Positions 28,406-35,524 of a DNA stretch of 64,000 nucleotides are shown piece by piece (the first letter of the stretch is position 1; every line of letters starts with the position of its first letter). Source of the DNA: DASVBE01 sp963770375 (GTDB taxonomy: Bacteria > Actinomycetota > Actinomycetes > Streptosporangiales > Streptosporangiaceae); contig CAVYPM010000002.1 of NCBI GenBank assembly GCA_963770375.1, positions 65,014-129,013 of the forward strand, written 5' to 3'. The notes beneath the pieces are model-generated. The model worked only from the letters and a program-made list of their open reading frames with translations. It did no database searches and was not told the origin of the DNA. A program made the translations under genes and the position numbers.

Positions 28406-29881
28406 ATGCCTGCACAGACGGTAGAAGCCCCCGTATGGGCACCGGGTCGGTATCAGCTGGACACCAGCGTGAACCTGCTCACTCCGGCTGAGCGGGCCGC
28501 CCGGGGCAAGGAAGCCCGGGCCCGGGTGCCACGCGACTCGCACGCGATGTTCGACCCGCCGTCGGGCCGCCAGGACCCGATCGGCCTGCTGGAGGAGCAG
28601 GCGCGGACGCGGGTCCCGGAACTGGTGCCGGTCCGGTGGGGCCGGATGATGGTCTCCCCGTTCACTTACTACCGCGGCGCAGCCCTGCCGATGGCCGCCG
28701 ACCTGGCCGCGACGCCCGTGTCCGGGCTGGCCGTGCAGGCCTGCGGCGATGCGCACCTGTCCAACTTCGGCCTGTTCGGCTCGGCCGAACGCCGCCTGGT
28801 GTTCGACGTCAACGACTTCGACGAGACGCTGCCCGGCCCGTGGGAATGGGATGTCAAGCGGCTGGCGGCCAGCCTGGAGGTCGCGGCGCGCGACAACGGG
28901 CTCACGGCCAAGCAGCGCCGCGAGGTTGTCGTGGCCAGCGCCGCCCGCTACCGGCAGGCGATGCGGGAGTTCGCCGCCATGACCAACCTGGACGTCTGGT
29001 ACGCGCACGCCGACATCACCGAGCTTCGGGCGCAGTTCGATTCCCGGCTCCGCGAGCGGCAGCGCAGAGAGCTGGACAAGGGCCTGGCCAAGGCGCGGAC
29101 CCGGGACAGCATGCAGCAACTGGCCAAGCTGACCACGATGGCCGGCGGGCGTCCGCGGATCATCTCCGATCCGCCGCTCCTGGTCCCCGTCGACGAGCTG
29201 CTGCCGGCCGAACGGGACCGGGAAAATCTGGAAGTGGAGCTGAAGAGCCTGATCGCCGGATACCAGCGCACGCTCGAGACCGATCGCCGGTATCTGCTCG
29301 AGCAGTTCGAGTTCTGTGACATGGCCCGCAAGGTGGTCGGCGTGGGCAGCGTCGGGACACGCTGCTGGATCATCCTGATGCTCGGCCGTGACACCAGCGA
29401 CCCGCTGTTCTTGCAGGTCAAGGAGGCCGAGCGGTCGGTACTCAGCCGGTTCGTCGGCGCCAGCAGGTATGCCAACCAGGGCCAGCGGGTGGTGGCGGGC
29501 CAGCGGCTGATGCAGGCGGCAAGCGACATCTTCCTCGGCTGGCAGCGCATCAAGGCGGAGCTCGACGGGCGAGCCATCGAGGGGCGAACCCGGGACTTTT
29601 ACGTCCGGCAGTTGCGGGACTGGAAGTTCTCCGTCGAGATCCAGTTCCTGCGCCCGGAAGGTCTGCAGTTGTACGGCGCGCTCTGCGGCTGGACGCTGGC
29701 CCGGGCCCACGCCCGCTCCGGCGACCGCATCGCTATCGCCTCCTATCTTGGCGGCTCGGACGTCTTCGAGCGCGCCATCGGCAGGTTCGCCAGCGCCTAC
29801 GCCGATCAGAACGAGCGTGACTACCACGCCCTGGTGGAGGCGGCGAAGTCCGGGCGGATAACCGCCGAGCACGGCGTGTGA
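28406..29881 (+). CDS. DUF2252 family protein
   Basis: 491 residues, ATG after GAGGAG. The family core is clear: TYYRGAALPMAADLA, CGDAHLSNFGLFGS, then VFDVNDFDETLPGPWEWDVK. The GDAHxxNF and DVNDFDE pair resembles the catalytic HxDxxxxN and D-F-D elements of aminoglycoside-phosphotransferase-like kinases, so a kinase-type ATP-dependent activity is a reasonable inference; no substrate is known. It stands alone, controlled from the palindrome upstream. Confidence 0.85.
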   Translation: MPAQTVEAPVWAPGRYQLDTSVNLLTPAERAARGKEARARVPRDSHAMFDPPSGRQDPIGLLEEQARTRVPELVPVRWGRMMVSPFTYYRGAALPMAADLAATPVSGLAVQACGDAHLSNFGLFGSAERRLVFDVNDFDETLPGPWEWDVKRLAASLEVAARDNGLTAKQRREVVVASAARYRQAMREFAAMTNLDVWYAHADITELRAQFDSRLRERQRRELDKGLAKARTRDSMQQLAKLTTMAGGRPRIISDPPLLVPVDELLPAERDRENLEVELKSLIAGYQRTLETDRRYLLEQFEFCDMARKVVGVGSVGTRCWIILMLGRDTSDPLFLQVKEAERSVLSRFVGASRYANQGQRVVAGQRLMQAASDIFLGWQRIKAELDGRAIEGRTRDFYVRQLRDWKFSVEIQFLRPEGLQLYGALCGWTLARAHARSGDRIAIASYLGGSDVFERAIGRFASAYADQNERDYHALVEAAKSGRITAEHGV

Positions 29882-29932
29882 CGACCGGGCGGCCTCGGGC
29901 GCGTTGAGCGGGGGCGTGCGGGGACTTCCCTG

Positions 29933-30634
29933 CTAGCCGCGGTCCTCGTCGTCGTCCGGGCCGTCCGCATTCTCAGGCCGGATCCTGGGGGTCGGCCGCT
30001 GGTACGCGGAGACGAGCCTGGCCACCAGGGTGGCCAGGAATACCTGGCCGGTCATGGCCTCCATCACCGCGATGGACCGGCCGCCGCTCCGGGCTGCGGT
30101 GAAGTCCCCGTACCCCAGGGTGGTCAGCGTGGTGAAGCTGAAGTACTGGAGCGTCTGGGTGTTGGCGGGCTGGTTGTCGGCAAAGAACGGTTGGCTGTCC
30201 AGTAGCTGGATCGCCGCGTAGCAGGCCGCGAACATCAGCCCGACGATCAGATAGGCACTGATGGCGCCGTAGAGGCTCTGAATGGTCACCGTGGGCTTGG
30301 CCAGGACCCGCCGTATGACCACGACCGCGGTCATGAGCAGCACCAGTGCCTTCCACAGCTCGGCCGCGCCCTGGCCGGCCGGCGTTCCGGATAGCGCCGC
30401 CGCGAACGCGCCTGCCGAGCCGGTCACGGTGAGGACGATGATGACCAGCGGCCACCTGCCGGGCAGCGGCGAGGTCCGCATGGCCAGCAGCAGCACCAGG
30501 GCGAACAGGCCGATCTGCACCTCGGTGGTCAGGTGCGCGCCGCTGAATGCGGAGAACAGGTAGGTCCCGATGAGGACCAGCAGCAGCAAGCCGTACCGGC
30601 CGCCGCTCTCGCGTCGGCCCGGTACGGCTGGCAT
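29933..30634 (-). CDS. Two-pore-helix potassium channel (Ion_trans_2 type)
   Basis: 233 residues with about six hydrophobic segments. The selectivity filter TTLTTLGYGDF sits between the last two, after the pore region NTQTLQYFSF. The GYGD sequence is that of K+ channels. No RCK/TrkA-N domain is attached; the tail is short and acidic (NADGPDDDEDRG). It would pass K+ across the cell membrane and could set membrane potential when energy is low. It starts 13 bases after the DUF1269 stop, so the two form an operon. Confidence 0.88.
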   Translation of the reverse strand: MPAVPGRRESGGRYGLLLLVLIGTYLFSAFSGAHLTTEVQIGLFALVLLLAMRTSPLPGRWPLVIIVLTVTGSAGAFAAALSGTPAGQGAAELWKALVLLMTAVVVIRRVLAKPTVTIQSLYGAISAYLIVGLMFAACYAAIQLLDSQPFFADNQPANTQTLQYFSFTTLTTLGYGDFTAARSGGRSIAVMEAMTGQVFLATLVARLVSAYQRPTPRIRPENADGPDDDEDRG

Positions 30635-30647
30635 GGGTAGTGGGTGC

Positions 30648-31142
30648 TCAGGAGGCGGTGTCGCCGTGCAGGGCGTCCTGGAGCTCCTGCTCGCCGTCCT
30701 TGGACAGCGAGGTCTTGAGCACCGTGCCGCCGTACTTGCTCATGGCCTCGACGGCCTTGTCCGGGGTGACCTTCTCCACCATCAGGAACAGGCACGAGGT
30801 TCCCGGCTCCAGCATGCCGCGGACCTGGTCCTGGAACGCCTTGTCGACGCCGGACTTGGTGATCTTGCCCATGAGCGCGCCCATCCCGGCGCCGACCGCC
30901 ATCCCGAATACCGGGATGAAGAACAGCAGGCCGAACAGCAGGCCCCAGAACATGCCCCAGGTCGCCCCGCGGCCGACCATGTGGTGGGTCGTGTGCGTGT
31001 GGTATTTGCCTTCCTGGTCCCGGACGATCACCGCGATCGCGTCGGGCTGGATGATCAGGTCCTGGGCCAGCCGCCGCGCCTCGGCGGCTGCCTCGTCGGC
31101 GGTGGCCTCGTCGGGGTAACCGATCGCGATCAGGTCAGACAT
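30648..31142 (-). CDS. DUF1269-family membrane protein, copy 1
   Basis: 164 residues. MSDLIAIGYPDEATADEAAA opens an alpha-beta domain, a Gly-rich double helix follows (WGLLFGLLFFIPVFGMAVGA, then GMGALMG), and the C-terminal part (CLFLMVEKVTPDKAVEAMSK, then YGGTVLKTSLS) is typical of DUF1269/COG4803. A close paralog is encoded at 60160-60657 in the arc operon. The function is unknown; members are often induced with stress or hypoxia genes. First gene of an operon with the K+ channel; a near-match operator lies 67 bases upstream. Confidence 0.88.
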   Translation of the reverse strand: MSDLIAIGYPDEATADEAAAEARRLAQDLIIQPDAIAVIVRDQEGKYHTHTTHHMVGRGATWGMFWGLLFGLLFFIPVFGMAVGAGMGALMGKITKSGVDKAFQDQVRGMLEPGTSCLFLMVEKVTPDKAVEAMSKYGGTVLKTSLSKDGEQELQDALHGDTAS

Positions 31143-31208
31143 TTTGTCTCACTTCCCTGAAGTGTCTACTGGTCAGGCCTAGTCCAGCAACTAACCCGAC
31201 GTGGCGGT

Positions 31209-31225
31209 CCACCCGTGGCGGGTGA
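31209..31225 (-). promoter_or_regulatory. Candidate operator, TCACCC-GCCAC-GGGTGG on the minus strand (one mismatch)
   Basis: Lies between the stop of the LAL regulator and the DUF1269 start, 67 bases upstream of the latter. One base of the right arm differs from the palindrome. Confidence 0.55.
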
Positions 31226-31240
31226 ATACGGCGGGGCGCG

Positions 31241-33937
31241 TCAGATCAGCTCGAGCTGCCGCGCGCGGCGGACTGCCTCGTTCCGGTGCGAGGCAGACAG
31301 CTTGCGGTAAATGCTCCTGAAGTGGGTCTTGACCGTGTTCACCGAGAGGAACATCTCCGCGGCGATCTCGGCCGTGCTGAGCATTCCCGACGCGTGCGTG
31401 AGCACTTCCCGCTCGCGCGCGCTGAGCCGCTCGACGACCAGTGGCGCCGGCGGGGCGGCCGGGAGCATTTTGACCGGGACCGTGCCGGGTGTTATGACGC
31501 TGGGCCCGAGCAGCTCACGGTAGGGCTGGACCAGCTCGGGGTCGCGCCGCAGCACTTGCCGCAGCCAGGCGCGTTCCATGACGAAGGGCAGCCTCACCTG
31601 TTCCGGTTTGGCCAGCCGCAGCGCGCGCTCCAGGCAGCGACGGCCGTGGGCGCCGTCTCCGGCCGTGTAGCTGAGCCGGGCCTCGGCCAGCGCCACGTCG
31701 AGCTGCTGGAATCCCGGGCCCACCGGATTCAGGGCGCGCCGGGCGGATCGCTGATCTCCCGCGGTCAGCCAGGCGTGGACGAGCGCCGCCGCGGCGTCGG
31801 GTCCCGTGCCGGCGCGCTGCGCCGTGGCCACGGCCGCCGGCGCATCGCCGGCTGCCGCCCGGGCGCGTGACTCGAGAACGGTCAGCATGAGCTCGAGCCA
31901 GGCAGGCGGCGACGGTGACCAGTCCTGGCAGGCCTGCCGGATCATGTCCGTCGCGGGTGTTGCCTGGCCGCCGGCCAGCCGCCGCTGCGCCGCGACCACG
32001 CAGGCGAGCGCGCTGACCAGCTTGTCCGGGCGGCTTCGCAGGGCTGCCTCGGCCAGCTTCAGCCGGGCGTGCGCCTCCTGAGCGTCACCTTGCTGCAGGC
32101 ACACCCAGGCCAGCGCGACGCTGGCCGCCGGGATGACGTCCTCGGTGAGGTCGCCACCGCTGCTCAGTGCCTCGGCCGCCTCCCCGGCCAGCTCGACGGC
32201 GCGGCTCAGCCTTCCTCTCAGGGCTTCCACCAGAGCGAGATACCCGAGGCAGCCGGCTCGTTCGTACGCGGTTTCCGTCGCGGGCACGGCCGCGGCGTCG
32301 GCGAAGCGCACGGCGGCGGCGTCGAGCCGGCCGGCCCATGTCTCGACCACCCCGCAGTCCGCTATGACCTGGGTCTGGACTTCCGGATGCCGGGCCCGGA
32401 CCTCTTCGGGCAGCTCGGTCATCACGTCCTCAGCGCGCCGCGCTGCGGTCGTCGCCATCTCGAGGTCCCCGGTGCGGCGGGCCAGTTCCAGCTGGATCAG
32501 CGCCGCAGCCAGCCGGGCCGGGATCTGGTCGTCGGCCTCCGGGTGCCCGAGGATGTCCTCCGCGGCCGCGAGCTGAGCAGCGGCTGCCTCATGTGCACCC
32601 TGGCGCAGCGCGATGGCCGCCATCACGAGCAAGGGCTGCGGTTGCGTCCACACCGCATCAGGCGGCATGGAACGGAATGCCTCGGCCAGCGGCTGATGTC
32701 CGCGCAGCTCGATGAGCTGCCCGATGGCGAACTCGTCCACGACGACGTCGGCGGCGAGCGGCCAGTCGCCGGATTGGGCGGCATACCGCACGGCGTCGCC
32801 CAGCCGTCCGTGGCGCTGGCACCACCGCGCCGCGCGCCGGTACAGGTCGGGTATCTGCTCGCCGGACTCGACCCTCAGCTTGAGACGCAGTACCGCCCCG
32901 AGCAGCGACTGGTAGCGATACCACCCCTGCCCGAGCGGGCGGACGAACGCGCCCGCTCGCGCCAGCACGGGCAGCGCGTCTGCCCCGGCCCGGCCATCGG
33001 TCAGCTCGGCGGCGAGATCGGGGCTGACGCTGTCCAGGATGCTGGTCCGCAGGAGCATGTCGCGAACCGCGGGGACCTGGGCGTTGAGGAATTCGTCCAC
33101 CAGATAGCTGGTGAGGGCGCTGTCCCCCGTTTCCAGCTCCTTCGCGAACTGCTCAGGGTCAGAGCTTCCCTGCAGGGAAATCGCGGCCAGGCGCATTCCC
33201 GCCGCCCAGCCCTCCGTCCGCCCGGTAATGCGTTCCAGGGCCGGGACCGACAGCGTGACGCCGTGATGGACCAGCAGCACACCGGATTCCTCCATGCTGA
33301 AGGCCAGGTCATCGGCCCTGATCTCGGTTAGCTGGCCGGCCAGCCGGTACCGGTGCAACGGCAGCAGCGGATCCGCTCGCGATACCACCATCAGGTGCAG
33401 CCCGGGCCAGGCATTCCTCAGCACGTAGGCGAGTCCGTCCAGGACGGCTGGTTCAGTCAGCAGATGGAAGTCGTCCAGGACGAGCACCACCGGTGGGTTC
33501 TGGGCGGCTAGCGTTGATGCCAGCCGGACCAGGAACGTGTGATCCACGGCCATGCGTCCCGGCCCGGGCACTACCTGCGGCGCGGCGATGCCCGACTTCC
33601 GCAGGGCGGCCACGACGTACGACCAGAACATCCTGGGCCGGTTGTCGTAGTCGTCGGCGTTGACCCAGGCCAGAGTGCATGGATAGCTGGTCGACGTGGC
33701 CCACGCCGCGACGGCCATGGTCTTGCCCGCACCAGGTGGTCCGGTCACCGAGGTCAGCGGGCCTCGCGCGCCATCGGCGAGGAGCTTGTCGATGCGCGGG
33801 CGGATGACTGCCCAGCCCGGCACGGCCGGCATCGTGACCTTCGACGTCAGGACAGGGTCGCCGGGATCCCCGCTTCCTTGGAACCGGGCTGTCCCGTGCG
33901 CGCCGTGGCTAGATGCCCTCATCTCTCTCATTCCCAT
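31241..33937 (-). CDS. LAL-type (MalT-like) LuxR transcriptional activator, copy 1
   Basis: 898 residues. The STAND-type ATPase at the N-terminus has the P-loop SVTGPPGAGKTMAV (about residues 63-76) and Walker B VVLVLDDFHLL. A winged-helix and TPR-like superhelix follow, and the C-terminus is a LuxR HTH (LSAREREVLTHASGMLSTAE, then LSVNTVKTHFRSIYRKL). Such proteins bind ATP and an inducer, then activate transcription near sigma-70 promoters. It shares a 178-base divergent gap with a small-family gene (34116). The start could also be ATG 33931 or 33922. Confidence 0.9.
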   Translation of the reverse strand: MGMREMRASSHGAHGTARFQGSGDPGDPVLTSKVTMPAVPGWAVIRPRIDKLLADGARGPLTSVTGPPGAGKTMAVAAWATSTSYPCTLAWVNADDYDNRPRMFWSYVVAALRKSGIAAPQVVPGPGRMAVDHTFLVRLASTLAAQNPPVVLVLDDFHLLTEPAVLDGLAYVLRNAWPGLHLMVVSRADPLLPLHRYRLAGQLTEIRADDLAFSMEESGVLLVHHGVTLSVPALERITGRTEGWAAGMRLAAISLQGSSDPEQFAKELETGDSALTSYLVDEFLNAQVPAVRDMLLRTSILDSVSPDLAAELTDGRAGADALPVLARAGAFVRPLGQGWYRYQSLLGAVLRLKLRVESGEQIPDLYRRAARWCQRHGRLGDAVRYAAQSGDWPLAADVVVDEFAIGQLIELRGHQPLAEAFRSMPPDAVWTQPQPLLVMAAIALRQGAHEAAAAQLAAAEDILGHPEADDQIPARLAAALIQLELARRTGDLEMATTAARRAEDVMTELPEEVRARHPEVQTQVIADCGVVETWAGRLDAAAVRFADAAAVPATETAYERAGCLGYLALVEALRGRLSRAVELAGEAAEALSSGGDLTEDVIPAASVALAWVCLQQGDAQEAHARLKLAEAALRSRPDKLVSALACVVAAQRRLAGGQATPATDMIRQACQDWSPSPPAWLELMLTVLESRARAAAGDAPAAVATAQRAGTGPDAAAALVHAWLTAGDQRSARRALNPVGPGFQQLDVALAEARLSYTAGDGAHGRRCLERALRLAKPEQVRLPFVMERAWLRQVLRRDPELVQPYRELLGPSVITPGTVPVKMLPAAPPAPLVVERLSAREREVLTHASGMLSTAEIAAEMFLSVNTVKTHFRSIYRKLSASHRNEAVRRARQLELI

Positions 33938-34115
33938 CTCGGCGGGCTAACCCTCCGCACGTCCGTGCCCCCGGCGCGGGATGAAAGTTCATCACCCCGG
34001 GCCATCGCATCGTCCCGGCGGAGTATCACCCGCCATGAGTGGAGCGCGCGATGCCCGCCAGAAGGGACCGTAGGGAGTGCCTGGCCGTGAAGATTCCTAC
34101 TAGCGAGGGGCTACG

Positions 34116-34352
34116 GTGCCATCGTCCTACTATGAAATCCGGGTGGCCGGGACCCTCCCACCCGAGGTTCTGCTCGACTTCGAAAGGCTTACCGCATCGG
34201 TCGAGCCGGTAGAGACAGTCGTGCATGGCCCGCTGCGGGATCAGGCTGCGCTGAACGGGTTGCTCGCCCGGCTCCAGACGTTCGGTATCGAGGTTCTTGA
34301 GATCCGGCGACTGCACGGGACGGATCCGTCCGGTGACGAGCGCCGTCCGTGA
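34116..34352 (+). CDS. Small-protein family member 1 (78 aa), unknown function
   Basis: Begins SSYYEIRVAGTLPPEVLLDF and carries the family core ETVVHGPLRDQAALNGLLAR, then LQTFGIEVLEIRRL. Predicted pattern is strand-helix-strand-strand-helix-strand, as in small ferredoxin-like or ACT-like folds. GTG start after GAGGGG. Divergent from LAL copy 1. Five relatives lie at 38415, 38699, 38918, 39393 and 45030. No name or function is known to me. Confidence 0.78.
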   Translation: MPSSYYEIRVAGTLPPEVLLDFERLTASVEPVETVVHGPLRDQAALNGLLARLQTFGIEVLEIRRLHGTDPSGDERRP

Positions 34353-34370
34353 CGGCCCAGGCGTTCCTGC

Positions 34371-34652
34371 TCAGGATCCGGCTCCCACCGGAAGATCCGA
34401 GCCGTTCTGCTGCCAGGCCTGCGCTCCGGCGCTCATGGCCACCCTGGCCTGGGACAGCTTGTTCCTGGCCAGCTGGCTGACCGGCACGTCCATGTCGTTG
34501 ACCCACCGCCGGGTAGACGACATCATGTGGCCTGCGCCCACGGCCAGGCCGGCCAGGGCGATCATGGTGCCTCCTCCGACCATCGCAGCGCTGACGATCA
34601 GGTAAGCCGTCCGGAATTGCGGCCCGCCGCTGCCATTTGCGTCGTTACTCAT
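34371..34652 (-). CDS. Small membrane-anchored protein (93 aa), unknown
   Basis: MSNDANGSGGPQFRTAYLIV opens the protein, with one hydrophobic segment (AYLIVSAAMVGGGTMIALAG, then LAVGAGHMM) followed by a basic amphipathic part (SSTRRWVNDMDVPVSQLARN). ATG 34652 is preferred over 34661 because a G-rich ribosome site lies before it. The gene is convergent with small-family member 1. A perfect operator palindrome is 60 bases upstream (34713-34729). Confidence 0.65.
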   Translation of the reverse strand: MSNDANGSGGPQFRTAYLIVSAAMVGGGTMIALAGLAVGAGHMMSSTRRWVNDMDVPVSQLARNKLSQARVAMSAGAQAWQQNGSDLPVGAGS

Positions 34653-34712
34653 GGCCCCCATCCTCTGCTTCCGACCTGGTGATCACTGTGCTTAACCCGG
34701 GTGACCCCCGGA

Positions 34713-34729
34713 TCACCCATCCAGGGTGA
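34713..34729 (-). promoter_or_regulatory. Perfect operator palindrome TCACCC-ATCCA-GGGTGA
   Basis: 17 bp with perfect arms, 61 bases upstream of the small membrane gene at 34652. A further GGGTGA half-site is at 34699-34704, so this gap holds five half-sites together with the next palindrome. Confidence 0.75.
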
Positions 34730-34753
34730 ACGGTATTTTGCGGCTGTCCCGCA

Positions 34754-34770
34754 TCACACGCAGCGGGTGA
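34754..34770 (+). promoter_or_regulatory. Operator palindrome TCACAC-GCAGC-GGGTGA (one mismatch)
   Basis: Flanking bases extend the symmetry (CATCAC...GTGATG). It lies 136 bases upstream of the YccF gene in the same divergent gap as the perfect site at 34713. Confidence 0.65.
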
Positions 34771-34906
34771 TGTGCCCGCCGTCCGGTCCTGCGACCGTGG
34801 CCGTATAGCCGGACCGAAGGAGCGACCCGCAACCTCGACCGCCAGCTCAAATGACGCCGCTGGGTCTCAGTGCGAGTGAATTCCAGCCGCCCGGGCAGGA
34901 GGGGCC

Positions 34907-35305
34907 ATGCTCAGGATGATCCTCAACGTGATCTGGCTGATCTTCTGCGGCCTGTGGATGGCTGTCGCGTACGTCCTCGCCGGCCTGGTCGCCTTCATCC
35001 TGATCATCACCATCCCCTTCGGGATCGCCTCCTTCCGCATCGCCGCCTACGTGCTATGGCCGTTCGGCCGGACGATCGACCGGCATCCGCACGCCGGCGT
35101 GGCCTCGGTGATCGGGAACGTGCTCTGGATCGTCCTGTTCGGCTGGTGGCTGGCGCTCGGGCATCTGATCGCCGGCGTCATGCTGGCGATCACGATCATT
35201 GGCATCCCGCTCGCGGCCGGCAGCTTCAAGATCATCCCTATCACGCTTGCGCCGCTTGGGGTCCGCATCGTGCGGACTGACCGCGCGTACGCCGAAGTGG
35301 CCTAG
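34907..35305 (+). CDS. YccF-domain inner membrane protein
   Basis: 132 residues with two copies of the YccF unit: ILNVIWLIFCGLWMAVAYVL with IITIPFGIASFRIAAY, then VIGNVLWIVLFGWWLALGHL with AITIIGIPLAAGSFKI. Four or so helices. The family is widespread and has no agreed function. ATG 34907 follows GGAGGGGCC. The gene lies alone, before LAL copy 2. Confidence 0.9.
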   Translation: MLRMILNVIWLIFCGLWMAVAYVLAGLVAFILIITIPFGIASFRIAAYVLWPFGRTIDRHPHAGVASVIGNVLWIVLFGWWLALGHLIAGVMLAITIIGIPLAAGSFKIIPITLAPLGVRIVRTDRAYAEVA

Positions 35306-35524
35306 GGCGGGCCGTCTCGTGCGCCTGCCGTGGCCTCCGCCGTGGCCGCTGTCATGCGCTTTGCGCGGATATGAGTGTTTCGCCGGAAATAATCGGCTTG
35401 GCGGCAAGAATGACTCTAGACTCTTTAAATCTCCTGCCCGGCGACTTAGGGTGGGCGGACACATCACTTTGCTCGTCCCGGGCCTTGTGGGCGGCCGGAT
35501 CATGGTGCCGGGGAGATTTCGCTT

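Noticed and set aside
34026..34042. TCACCC-GCCAT-GAGTGG between LAL copy 1 and small-family member 1
   Set aside because: Two mismatches in the right arm. With TCACCC at 33991 it leaves only half-sites, so not listed as an operator.
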